From the NCBI GenBank assembly GCA_038277395.1, contig CM076197.1, positions 81,453,951-81,517,950 on the forward strand: a DNA stretch of 64,000 bases. Reading direction: 5' to 3'. A program made the position numbers and the translations under genes. Source of the DNA: Dryocosmus kuriphilus (taxonomy: Eukaryota; Arthropoda; Insecta; Hymenoptera; Cynipidae). Below, in pieces: positions 52,230 through 63,845 of this stretch (the first letter of the stretch is position 1; every line of letters begins with the position of its first letter). The notes under the pieces are model-generated. The model was not told where the DNA came from. It saw only the letters and a program-made list of their open reading frames with translations, and did not search any database.

Positions 52230-52760
52230 CAACAAAGACATCGTTTAATTTTTGTAAACTGATGCATGAGGGCAATCAGCAGGGATCTCCGCGGGGACCC
52301 TCGTGGAGTATCCATATTTTCAGAGCTCAATTTCCAAAATGTGTCATCCAACTTTTGATAGAAATGAATCTTTGGTAACTCTGAACTAGTCAAACCTTAA
52401 AATTTATAATTTCAAAAGAACTTAATCTTTTGGACTTAGAAAATTTAACCGATCACTCGCAAGGGCAAACGAGCTGCTCCCTCCGCGTGGGCCCTCGTAC
52501 AATATTCACATTTTCTTAGTTCAAATTCCGAAAAAGTGCCATCAAATTTTTGCAAAAAATACATTTTTGGTAAGTCTGAACCAACTAAATCTCAAATGTC
52601 AAAAAATAAAAACTTTTGGATTTAGAAAATTTAACCGATTAGCCGTGAGTATAAACGAGCAGGCCATCCGCGCGGACTCTTGTGTGTTTCTTCGCGTGGG
52701 ACCCTCGCCAGGGCCACCATTCAAAAGAGGGCTAAACGGGGCTTTTTCCACACGGGGTGT
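52230..52760. repeat. Tandem units of about 195 bp with GGGCCCTCG
   Basis: Units begin TTTGGTAACTCTGAAC or TTTGGTAAGTCTGAAC (52372 and 52567) and share AGAAAATTTAACCGAT and a CGCGTGGGACCCTCG-like block. A related GGGTCCCTCGTGG block lies near 49111 on the other side of the foldback. Confidence 0.7.
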
Positions 52761-52864
52761 AGTAATTTTATTTATTTTTTTCTTAAAGTAGTCCTTTCAC
52801 ATTTTAGAAATAAAAAGAATTAAAACTGAAGAGAGCAAGATTTATTGGGTTGAATTTAATCGAG

Positions 52865-53340
52865 GCTAGCCGTGAGAGTGGTGTGGGGGGAGAGAGTTCA
52901 GGGTGTCACAAATAAAGGGGGTGGGCAGATAGAGGGGGTGATTTTAAAAGTAGAAGAAAGATAAATGAGGAAAAGGGAGGGCGTATATGAACGGTAAGAT
53001 GGATTAAGGCTGAAAGGGGTATATAGGAAAGGAGTAACACGGAGATTGATCAAGGCTGAGAGGGGGTGTATTGTCGAGATAAGAGTAAAGATGGTACACG
53101 GTAGATGGTCATAGCGAAAAAGCTAAAACTTAATAATAAGTGAAGGATAGAGGAAAGCGATAGAGAGGGCTGGATGGAAGAAGGAGTTAGTGATATGGGT
53201 AGGGGTAGAGGGAAACCACATTTGATAAGGGTTGTAGCGGAGAAGGAGGGGGTTTGTATTAAAGAGGCGGATGGTGCTAATTTGGAAAAGAGGGGAATGA
53301 AGGGCTGGGAGGAGGGGTGGAGAGACGTTGAGTGGATTGT
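52865..53340. repeat. Second purine-rich tract
   Basis: Plus strand is mainly A and G, with GGGGG and GAGAGGG runs. Comparable to 20150-21590 but shorter. No gene. Confidence 0.7.
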
Positions 53341-54110
53341 TTTCTAATGAAGCCTAACTTATAATCTCACGTTCCAGCCTGATGAAATTCATTTAGAAAC
53401 TTAACAACCATAGTAGAAGACCAAACTTTAATTCTCTAACGTAACAGGATGTTTGTTCATCACACAGAACTTCTCTCCTCCGCCTATTACCTTCTATAAA
53501 CAAACTATTACCCAAATCAAGTTTTCCACGGGTAAACTCTATGAATTCGAGGGTGGAAAGTGGAAACGCTGCTCGAGCTCTCAATTCAACTCGCGGTCCT
53601 AGAAGCTTGGATCGTCCTGTACACGCTCAGGCATTCATGTCCCATACATATTTATACCACCCGGTTGCACGTAACAGGTATGCACGTATGTACGTCGGGA
53701 TATCACGGGGAGCATCGCGTCGTGTCGGGGCGTGATACGTTTGTTTCGTAACTAGGTGGGTAACATTGTATGTTGATTTCATGTAGGTTACATGTAGGTA
53801 AGCACCAGCCAGCAGGTGCTTGTGCTTCACCTACACGAGACTAGCGGAGTGAGCTTCTGCTTATATGTACATTTATCGTCGCTTCCGGACAGCGTTACGA
53901 CACTCCTGTGGCACATAGTCCTCGTACTCAACGGCTTCGAGATCGACGTCTTTCCAAAAAGCAATTACTCGTATCTTCCCCCCCAAACCTTATCCAAATA
54001 CCCACCCCAGTTCATATGTTCACATATCCCTTGTGTGCCACATTACCCGCCCTTTCATATTTTATTTTCCCTTGTGTTCTTTTATATTCTGTTTTAATTC
54101 TTTTAATAAA
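53341..54110. other. Less AT-rich unique-looking DNA
   Basis: No repeat partner seen in the window. Open frames exist on both strands (for example minus strand about 53951-53870, DVDLEAVEYEDYVPQEC), but they overlap each other and lack a convincing splice context, so I call no gene. Confidence 0.4.
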
Positions 54111-54425
54111 ATAAGTATTTTTCATTTCTCGCGCGTTGAAAATTTGACTTTCGCTGCCTCTTGAGAGATGCGAAAGTGGCGGTTTTTTCATGAAGTTACT
54201 TCCGCCACTACTCGCGAAAGTTTCCTTTTAAGAAAGGTTTTTACCTTGGTACGACTGGATTCCGATTAATGTCAATTATGCGTAAGCGTCTTTTATTATT
54301 ATTCTGTATACATAGTGCAGGGACATCGGATCAAAAATATCGATATTTGAAATATCGATATATAAAAAAGTTAATAATATCAATATTTCCGATATTTCGA
54401 TATCAATGCCCCTTCACTATGTATA

Positions 54426-55364
54426 CGAGGTGTGATCAAAAAGTAAGGTGACTTTTTGAATTTCGCGGGATACGTACAGTCGATATTCGTTTTCTTTTTT
54501 TTTATGTTGGTACACTCGTCCCAAACATATGTGCACAGTTTCAGCTATATAGCATTTTTTGTTTGTTTGTGAGAGGCATAAAGGTTAGAAGTGTTTTGCG
54601 TGCTCGGCGATTTTCTGCTGTCGAAAAAAAAAATGGATGAAAGAATTTGCATCCAATTTTGTGTAAAAAATGGAATTAAGTGCTCCAAAACACTTGAAAT
54701 GTTGACAGTGGCATACGGTGAGTGTACTCTGAGTAAAAAAATGTTTATAAGTGGTACAAGCTCTTTTGGGAAGGCCGAGAAGATGTTAATGACGAAGCTC
54801 GCCCTGGACGTCCCAGCACGTCAACAACTGATGAAAACGTTGAAGAAGTGAAGAAACTAGTGTTGGCGAATCATCGAATTACCGTTAGAGAATTTGCTGA
54901 TGATGTCGGCATCTCGTTTGGCTCGTGCCAAGCAATTTTAATGGACATTTTCGGCATGAGACGTGTGTCAGCGAAGTTTGTTCCGAAACCACGATAATGC
55001 GCCAGCTCACACGTCATTGCTTGTTCCTAATTTTTTGGCCAATAAGAACACCATAATCATGCCTCAGCCACCGTATTCACCAGATTTGGCTCCCTGCGAC
55101 TTTTTCCTGTTTCCAAAACTGAAAAGACCTATGAAAGGACGGCGTTTTGCGACGATTGAGGAGATAAAGACCGCATCGCTGGAAGAGCTGAAGGCTACAC
55201 CAAAAAGCGCTTATCAGAAATGCTTTGAGGATTGGAAAAAGCGCTGGCAGAAATGTATTATATCCGAGGAGGATTACTTTGAAGGGGACAACATCAATAT
55301 TGATGAATAAATAAATATTTTTTGATAAAAATAAAAAGTCACCTTACTTTTTGATCACACCTTG
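54426..55364 (+). mobile_element. mariner element 2, internally deleted
   Basis: Ends CGAGGTGTGATCAAAAAGT with TA on both sides; 939 bp, about 370 bp shorter than mariner 1. Same family, opposite orientation. Confidence 0.9.
54633..55310 (+). pseudogene. mariner transposase with central deletion
   Basis: The start (MDERICIQFCVKNGIKCSKT) and C-terminal part (HDNAPAHTSLLVPNFLANK, PPYSPDLAPCDFFLFPKLK, EEDYFEGDNINIDE) are well kept, with the second and third catalytic Asp. The central region with the first Asp (ITGDETW) is deleted, and a TGA ends the N-terminal frame near 54851. Non-functional. Confidence 0.88.
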
Positions 55365-55574
55365 TACATGTGTGAAGTGACACACATAACCTCATAGATG
55401 CCTCGTGTTATGTGCAATTTCTCTGAGTATAAATCGACGTTATTCTGAAAAGATTCAAGAAAAATGGAAGAAAACAGCGACTTCGATTCATGAAAAAACC
55501 GCCACTTTCGCATCTCTTAAGAGGCAGCGGAAGTCGAATTTTCGTCGCGCTTGAAATAAAAAATAGTATGCATA

Positions 55575-55665
55575 TCTTGTGGCGAAGGCGATGACATCTG
55601 ACTGGTGTTGCTGTACGAGCGAAGCGAGTGCAGCAAACTTCACACTCATCAGATATCGTCTTTCG
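55575..55665. repeat. Long imperfect hairpin
   Basis: GCGAAGGCGATGACATCTGA pairs with TCAGATATCGTCTTTCGC; the loop region carries GAGCGAAGCGAGT. Abuts the right end of the TIR element. Confidence 0.65.
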
Positions 55666-55848
55666 CGATTCGACATGTAATATACTATTTTACAACCCAT
55701 TCGTGATTTCAGCTGTTTCGCATGTCTGTGAAGTGGGGTCAAAGTAGTCCTTTTCGAGCTATTGAGCTCATATTTTGGGATAGAATCTGTTGATCGCATT
55801 GATAGACTGTTTGACAGATTGGACAACTCAAAGTGATAAATTCCTTAA

Positions 55849-57005
55849 TGAAAAAATCTTCTGGCAGTTTGATGTCAGATCTGGGACAGATCTGGCATCT
55901 TCTAGACCGTTTAGTCTTGACAATCTAGTCTAGCCCAGACTTGGCGGTAGTCAGCCTTCCATAACATAAAAACTTTTAAGTGTCAATGAGCCAAGTTTTT
56001 TTTCACCATTTTCGAAAAAATGTTAGGGTATTTAAAATTATACAAAATAAGAAATTAGCTCTATAAAAATTCTTATTGTTTTGTCAGTCTAGTCTGAGCC
56101 AGATATAGCGCTGGTCAGCTTTCCATAACATAAAGATTTCTAAGTTTCAATCAGCCAACAATTCTTTCACTATTTTTTAAAAAATTGTCATTATGTCTAA
56201 ATTTGTACAAAATAATAAACTAACACTATAAAAATAAGTTTTTTTTTAATCACCTTGAAAGCCTAATCTAACCCAGATCTTGCGCTGATCAGTCTTTCAG
56301 AACATAAACATTGTTAAATTTCAATCATCAAACTTTTCTCAATGCATGTTAAAAATAATTAACTAGCTATTTAAGACGATTTCAAATGCTACAAAATGAA
56401 ACTTATATTCTCAAAACAATTATTCCTTCCAGTTGTGTGTTGCAATTACAGTGTCTGTAACGAATAAGTGATCCTCTTTTGAAGTTAGGACATAAGTTGT
56501 AATATGCGGTAGTCTAGTGGGTAGCGCGCGCGATTTATACTTAGGCGTTAAGGGTTCAATTCTGGATGGTGTGAATTTTCGGCGAGTGCGTTTTTCTAGC
56601 GTTATATTTAATACATAAGTTATAAAATGTCAAAAACTATCAATTCGTTCAATAACTAGAATTTTTTGAGTTTAAATATTTTTTTTAAATCAACTATTGC
56701 CTTGTAGTTTGATCTACAAGTTTTGACACTAAGCTTCTAGAAGAAAATACAATATTGTTCAGTTTATTATTATTTAATAATGATGTGTTATTTACTAATT
56801 ATATATTATTTACTATTTATTTATTTGTTTACTCACGACTGTAGTCTCTAGGTTTAGGGACTGGCTAGTCGCTGGCTAGACCGTCAATCCAAAGACTTTA
56901 CAAAAGTGTTACAGTTTTGGCCAGCGCCAGACTAGACCGTCTGATCTGCGCCAGATTAAAGTCTACACGGTCTAGCCTGGGGCTGGCCAACGCCAGAAGA
57001 TTTTT
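55849..57005. mobile_element. TIR element with three internal repeats of about 170 bp
   Basis: Ends AAAAAATCTTCTGGC and GCCAGAAGATTTTTT. TCTAGACCGT/ACGGTCTAG blocks are inverted within both end regions. Units with CTTTCCATAACATAAA and TTTCAATCAGCCAA start near 55925, 56090 and 56262. Contains a tRNA-like segment. No transposase. Confidence 0.65.
56505..56572 (+). other. tRNA-like segment
   Basis: TAGTCTAGTGGGTAG fits an A box and GGGTTCAATTCT a near B box at tRNA spacing. No proper acceptor stem, so a relic or SINE head. Confidence 0.45.
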
Positions 57006-57009
57006 TCAC

Positions 57010-58490
57010 AAGTGTTACTATAAACTACCGTCAAATGACCATAAATAACCAAAAATTACCAAAAAATACTGAAAATTTAAGAAAATTTTAGATATTTGAA
57101 AACAAAAATTGCCGTGAATTTTCACAAACTTCCGAAAAAATTTTTAATTTTATAAATTTATAAATTACCAAAAAGTTAGGGAAATGTTTGCACACTTTAA
57201 ATTACCTACCTTAAGTATCCTGAAATTTACGAAAATTTGAAATATCCAAAAATTTCCAAAATTTCTCAAAATTTTGGGCAATTTTAAAATAATCATAAAT
57301 TTACAAAATTTCTGGTGATTCCTAGTATCTACAATTTTCCAAAATTATTCTATTGAAAATTTAATATAGGCAGAAATCGTGCCTATCTAAAAATCGTGTC
57401 TGAAATCATATGCATTTGTTATAAAAAAGTACAGTTGGGAGGGGACTTTTTAGAACTTGTGTACACTCGTCACAAACAGTCCCATTTCTCCACCTTTGTG
57501 CATAATATACTATTTTTCACTTAACTAAACACTTTTCTTGGATTCATTTAAACTGGAAATAGATAAGATATATTGTTGAAAATTTCCGAATTTTCCACAC
57601 TTTCAACGAAAACTTATAATCTTCTTTTCAAAAAGACTCTAAAATGTTTCAGAATTTTCAGAGGATTTTAGAAATATTAGAATTGTTTAATACAATTTTA
57701 AGTAATTCTGAACAAAATTACAGAATTTCAACATCTTTATATAAAAATTACAGAATATTCCGAAACATTCTACAAGATTTCAGATTCATTATTAACACAT
57801 TTTGAATATTTTAACATTCTAGAAAATTGTATAAAATTCAGAAACGTTCCTGAATATTCGATAAAATACCTGAACATTAAAAAATATTCTAAAAATTACA
57901 AGAATAGCACAGAATTTTCAGATGATTCTTGAAATAGAAAAATAATCCAGAAAATGTGAGAATACTGTAGAATATTCAGATCAACAAAAATTACAGAATT
58001 CCAAAATCTTGCAGAATATTTTTTAAAAGTCCAGAGCATTCAATAAAGCTCTATAGAGGAAGGTCTAGAACATAATAAAGATTTTTTGGAATAAAGAATG
58101 TTGAATAACATTTCAAAACGTCCTAGAAAATTCAATAATGTTCAAAAATTCCCTATTCTTATACAAAATATTGTAGAATATTATATTCTGGAACACTCTA
58201 AAATTGCAAAACATTCTAGAAAAGTTAAGAATATTTCGGAATTCACACAGCATTTTAGAAATTATATATTCAATAAATCCAAGCACACTCTAAAATATTT
58301 TAAAACATGAAAAAAATTTCCAGAATTGTTTAGAAAATTCCGAAACATCAGTTCTATAACACTTCAGAATATTATAAGAAGTTCAAAGTATTTTGGAACA
58401 TTCCGCAACATTCTTGAAAAGTTAAATTAAGAATTCAAAAAATATCAGAATACTAAAAATTTTCAGAACGGTTTTAGAATTCTCACAAGC
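57010..58490. repeat. Degenerate ACAGAATTTTCAGAATATTC repeats
   Basis: Short phrases such as TTACAGAATATTCC, GAACATTC and CTAGAAAATT recur throughout, with no fixed period. No gene. Confidence 0.6.
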
Positions 58491-58956
58491 ATAATTTTTT
58501 CAATTTGTAGAAGTTTACCACAAGAGAGAATGAATCCTTGTTTACGAAAATGCTTATAAGTTTGTCAAAGCACAATTTTGATGGCTACTTTTTCTACTTT
58601 ATTTGTTTAAATATCATTAAATCAGGATTTACTAAAAGAATAATTATAGAGTTCTTAACTTTCGTTTTAACTGAAACTTTTATGCATATAAATGGTTGAT
58701 CGCTTGTCATTTTTCAAAGAAAGAACTGACGTTAAAAAAATAGGTATTTTACTGATTGATGTAATTTGTATTTCAAAAATTTTTATATTATTTTAAAAAT
58801 TATAGATATGTGGCACAATTACTTTAAGAAATAGAATTTTGAAAATAGTAAAAAAAATGTGTTTTTCACTTTTTGTGCTCATGGGTAAGCCGTTTTACAT
58901 AATATTATCTGAAAATGGCTGAGCAAGTCAAGCACAGGTAATAATTGGTATTGGTA

Positions 58957-59022
58957 TTGGTACGGTGGCTCCCATCCCACTATAACCGAGCCGAACTCTG
59001 CTTTACTTCGGTGATCGATCGT
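58957..59022 (-). other. 5S rRNA-derived fragment
   Basis: On the minus strand GATCACCGAAGTAAAGCAG followed by TTCGGCTCGGTTATAG and GGATGGGAGCCACC matches the internal promoter half of animal 5S rRNA (GATCACCGAAGTTAAGC and GGATGGGAGACC). The 5' half and 3' stem are not recognisable. Either the head of a 5S-derived SINE (SINE3 class) or a 5S pseudogene; a TTGGTATTGGTA-type tail lies on its 3' side. Confidence 0.75.
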
Positions 59023-59059
59023 ACAGTCTAAACAATTCCATGGGCCCAAGCGGACAAGC

Positions 59060-62000
59060 GATGAAGATTAAAAAATAATCAATCTTTATAAACCGGGTCC
59101 AGTTACTTGGACCACAGAAAAATTCAAATCCAAATTAAATTAAAAATTAGAAAAAAATTAAAATTTGTGTATTGTGTAAGTCGTTCATATAATGTATATG
59201 GGTAAGTCTCCACAAACAGGGCACTTTGGTGTCCATGGGTTATATTATTTAAACTATTCGTTGTATTATTGTAAAACTTGATACAGGTCTTCATTTCGGT
59301 ACCTCATAACAAGTTCCGTAGTAAAAATTAGATTAAATTATCGCCAATTCATAGTAAAACAATATTATATACCCGAAAAATGTCTAAGCGATGTTCACAC
59401 ATGCCTGAAACATATTTTGGAGCCATGTAAAGAGTAAATAATGAAATGCTTTAAAAATGCTTAAGAGTCTTAAAGTTAAACTCAAAGAGAACAATTTCCA
59501 TTTTTCATATTTTTATTGTAATGCAATATTCACAATATATGCACGTAAATATGAGTGTCTTTGAAAATATTCTTGAGGGTACGTCGATACATAAACATAG
59601 CATTTGACTCATCGCTACAAGTTTTTAGTATAAAAATTAAGAACTTTCTTCGCAAATTAAAAGAAAGCCTACGGAAACCTTGCATATTTTTATTAGTATC
59701 AATCGACGTAATTCACAATATGTTTCATATTTCTCAATAAGAGCCAAATGAATAAAGGTAAAATTGTAGATCAGAACGGGAGAAAACGATTTGCCAAAGG
59801 ATTTTCCAATCCTTTATATTTTAAAAATTTAGGAACACTTTTCGTCTTGTTTCCATCGACGTGACCTTACTTTTGGATTGTCATGGACGCACCGATAATA
59901 AACTATGCCTTTCCAAAAAACGTTTGCAAAAAAGTATTGAAGTCAGAGTTTTCTGGGTATGTAATAGTGGTTTGAATACGAAAGTATCAAAATAAACACA
60001 TACAATATAATTTTATAATGTTGATATTAGTTACAAGAATATGGAGAATGTGAGACGCATGTGTAATTAAACGAACATAAATTTGCCAATTTAAAAAGGA
60101 CTATTTTTTAAACTTAAAGACTTGGAAATCTTTGAACCATTAAGTTCACATGAACAATGATAAAAGTGAACTATTTCAATTTTTCTTCAGAAAATTTTTC
60201 ACCTCTTCTTTGTTCTTAACGAAACCTTGTATTTTTATCTCTCTCTTTCTGAGGAAAAAAAGTGTTAAAGCTTCGAAGGAAAATATTTTAGGTTCTTTTT
60301 TTACCTTTTCTCTGGTGAGAAGTGGATTTGAGTAACGAAAGCGAAGGATCGTGAGTTTGTTTTACTCTCATCATAGATGGGCTATAGAATTGAACGGTTC
60401 TGTGAAATGTTTGTATAACTCGAAAAGAAAGTGAAAACGATAACTTGTTTGAAAAAGCTCCAGTATATTCAAGTTTTTCCCATGAGATTCTCGAATGGAC
60501 AATGATTTATTTGTATAATATAATAAATAATGTTGAAAGAGTTTTAGGAATAGAGTAATAAGTATACAAGTTTGGAACATTTATAGGAATAAGATCTCGA
60601 ACAAATTTTTGATTTCAGATGTAACATTCAGCAGAATATAAGACATAAAATATAAAACATAAAAATACAAAATACATTTTGTACGAATAAAGTAGGAATA
60701 GGAACTGTTCACCATAGAGTCGGAACAGTTCTAGATGTGATAGGAGAGACGTTATACTACCATATCTCTGTTCTATACGTATATCTCTGTATCTATACGT
60801 ATATATGTGTATATATATATATGTTGTATACCGTATACTGATGCTTCGGCTGACTATTCCCGCTTGTACCGAATTTCCATATGCCCATATTTGTTTTCCC
60901 CATTCTCGATTATAAAACGCACGAGAAGATAAAAATGTGGCACGTATGTAGATATCTGCGATATCAATATACGTATATAAATGTATGTGTATGATCAATG
61001 GAAGTGCATGCTATACGAAAAACTCAACCAATATGTTCGAGAATCCGAGAATTCGAGAATGCAAGTACAAGCACGATTTCAACCCTCAAATAAGATCAGG
61101 GGGTGAAATAACAAAGGAAAGGACTGAAGGAGTCCAAAACCGTTCACCTGTATTTCGCTTATTCAGATTTTGTCCGAAATTGACAATATAAGAAGTGTAA
61201 GAAAGAATTTTATTTTACTTCATATCAACATGAATGCTATAAATAATGTTTAAAATTGGAAGTATTTAAACTTCATAATATTCAAAACTGTGTCCAATAT
61301 TGCAAGTTAGTAATTTTAATTCTTAAACTAACAATATCTATTATATAATTGAATTAATTATACAGAACGTATAAATCAACTAGGAATACTATTTCTCATA
61401 ATTCAATGCATTCTGAGTTATTCAATCTATTTATCAAAGAAATCGATCGACGAAATTATTTAACAGAGAAGCTATTAAATTACTTGAAGCTTTCAGTTGT
61501 GAAGCCTCGGATGTTTTATTTTATTTATGAGTGGCTGATTAGGATTAAAACATGTAACAGTTTACAAAAATTTAGTATAACGAATAGCAAAATTTTTATA
61601 GAATTTGTAAAATTTTAGATTAAGATTCAGATTTCGCTTTAATTTAATTGGATTTATTAAATTTGGAATTATTTTCACTCAGGGAAGCTACTTTAGCGTG
61701 ATAAAATGTTAAAAGAGTTGGATGCAACTTTATACCTTTAGCTCTTACCCTCGGATTAGAAGGAGCCATTTCGCTGCATGGTACATAAAACTTGTCGTTT
61801 CGGTGTTACTTCGACGTGAGATATACCTATGACGTGTTACATTGCACTATCTGCGGTTTAAGGTACGGTGTATCTGTATGATAGGAGACTGAGAAAATAA
61901 ATAAAAAATGCTTCAAGAAGGATGAAAAATGCAGGAAGCCAAAGCTGAGCTTTAGTGCAGTACGAGGAAATTTTTAGAAATATTTATACCTTTTGGAAAA

Positions 62001-62200
62001 ATGTTTCTCATGTCTCTACCAACGGAAATGACTCGGAGCTTTCTATCTTATAGAGAACATTAATCAAGATTCGCGGCGAAAGGTAGGTCGTCAGTTGCGG
62101 AACGCCGATTTCAGTGGGAATTAAAAAGAGTGAAACTACTACGAAATTTCATGAACAGAACTTTAATTTTTTTTGCGTATTCACCAATTTTATGTATAAA
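59060..62200. other. AT-rich DNA, no gene supported
   Basis: Contains a TATACGTATATATGTG-type microsatellite (about 60774-60825) with a less AT-rich stretch after it (60830-61010). Short open frames have no motif. No exon, TIR or RNA gene recognised. Confidence 0.5.
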
Positions 62201-62204
62201 AAAA

Positions 62205-63105
62205 TCTGCCCGCTTGGCGGGCACATTCTCGTCGCGCGCTTCGCGCAAAGTATGAGCGCGCCTACGGCGCGCGTCTGTTGGCACTCGCGCTTTGCGCTCG
62301 ATAGGTTATTTACCTCGCGCTACGCGCTCGGTGTTTATGGATCGCATAAACTTTTAAATTAAAAATTACAAAAAAAAATTATTTTACTTAAGGCTCTATC
62401 GCCCTTAAGGAATACATTCTCATCATCTCTCTCTCTCTTTCCAAGGTGAACAATTCTGCTTGTTAATATTTTCTCATATCTTGCATAGTTTTGCTGAAAA
62501 GTGGTTTTCTTTATATTTCATAACATATTTCACGAATAACTCAAAAACTACGCGTCTGTTCAAAACAATGATAGAAAGAAAATTTGTAGATCTTTTTGAC
62601 ATGAACAACTTTATTTATTATCATTTCTTTTGTACCTTGCATATTTTGGCAGGAAATTTGAATTTTTGATTTTTTAATAGCGTTTGCTCGATTAAAATCA
62701 AAACCGTGCACTTGATCAAAAAATTGTTAATACAAAATTTGTAGACCTTTTTAAGATAAACAATTTTGGTTATATACATATTTTTTTGTATCTCGCATAG
62801 TTTAGCCGGAAAATGTTTTTTTTTGATTTTGTGAAAACAGTTTATGATGGATAAAACCAGAACCATTGGTCAAAACCCGCTGGTTGACGAACTAGTCCTT
62901 ACTTTTTACGCCTTGAAGAAGTATGCAAAGCGCAATCCAATCCGATTAGTCCTTCGAAAGTTATCGTGCTAACAGACTACGACAACGACAACGACGACAA
63001 CGACAACGACAGACAGACACCAACATGAAACGTCGAGATTTCCTGAAATCCGCGAAAGTCAGTTTTTACATAAAGCTAACACTTCTCATTGAGATGAGAA
63101 TGTAA
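62205..63105. mobile_element. Partial copy of the foldback family (right arm)
   Basis: Starts at the hairpin cluster (GCGCGCTTCGCGC, GCGCGCCTACGGCGCGC, CTCGCGCTACGCGCTCG) and runs through the CAAAATTTGTAGA units, TTTTATCC-like and GACAAC microsatellite landmarks to GAGATGAGAATGTAA. Same order as 50975-52222. Confidence 0.8.
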
Positions 63106-63269
63106 TAATAAAAAAATTGCATTTTTCAGCCAAACTATGTAAAAAATTAAGAAATTTACGTTTTAGATATAATTTCATTGATTGGTGAGCGCGAGAAACG
63201 TGATGAGAATGCGCCTGAGTAGCAGGCAGATTTTTCAATAACTTTTAATAACTTTTTTATTGATTGTAT

Positions 63270-63845
63270 AGTAATGTATTTATAGGCCTTTGGAAGGTGA
63301 ATAATTCAGCTTTTTGATATTTTTTCGTATCTCGCATACTTTTGCGGAAAAGTGGATTTTTTAAAATGAATTAACATATTTCACGAATAACTTAAAGACC
63401 ATGCGTCTTTTCGAGAAAATGGTGGAGAATAAATATGTAGATATTCTTAAGCTGAACAACTTTGTTTATTATGATTTTTTTCGTATCTTGCATATTTTGG
63501 CGGGAAATTTGAATTTTTGATTTTCAGAAAGAATTTATGATGGATAAAACCAGAACCATTGGTCAAAACTCGCCGGTTGACGAACTCGTCCTTACTTTTT
63601 ACGCCTTGAAGAAGTATGCAAAAGCGCAATCCAATCCGATTAGTCCTTCGAAAGTTATCGTGCTAACAGACTACGACAACAATGACAACGACAACGACAA
63701 CGGCAACGACAGACAGACACCAACGTAAAACCTGTTTTTTCGGATTCAGGGGGTAATGAAACGTCGAGATTTCCTGAAATTCGCGAAAGTCAGTTTTCAC
63801 ATAAAACTAATACCTTCTCATTGAGATGAGAATGTAAAAATATAT
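63270..63845. mobile_element. Second partial copy of the foldback family
   Basis: Right-arm end only: GATGGATAAAACCAGAACCA, GACGAACTCGTCCTTACT, GACAACGACAACG microsatellite, CGTCGAGATTTCCTGAAAT, ending CATTGAGATGAGAATGTAA. Lies in tandem with the copy at 62205, so two right arms follow each other. Confidence 0.8.

Larger units (their letters stand above)
48796..52873. mobile_element. Giant foldback element with GC-rich hairpin clusters
   Basis: The outer ends (GGCTAAACTCGATTGAG at 48801 and its inverted relative near 52867) and inner arms (49344-50640 against 50965-52222) are inverted copies around about 50800. The inner arms start TTACATTCTCATCAGAG, then ACTTTTCGCGGATTTCATGA, a GTCGTC/GACAAC microsatellite, GACGAGTTCGTTAACCAGCG, several CAAAATTTGTAGA-type units and finally the hairpin cluster. 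No transposase is seen. Partial copies lie at 18914, 62205 and 63270, so it is a dispersed family. Confidence 0.8.
54111..55570. mobile_element. TIR element interrupted by mariner 2
   Basis: Inverted ends around 54111-54197 and 55478-55570 share AAAATTTGACTTTCG, GCCTCTTGAGAGATGCGAAA and GTGGCGGTTTTTTCATGAA (with differences). The mariner at 54426-55364 lies inside, so the host element is older. Confidence 0.75.

Noticed and set aside
53816..54097. 93-residue plus-strand frame and an overlapping minus-strand segment
   Set aside because: Conflicting frames, no splice or promoter support, no recognised motif.
56505..56572. A functional tRNA gene
   Set aside because: A and B boxes are present but the acceptor stem does not close and the 3' end is not tRNA-like.
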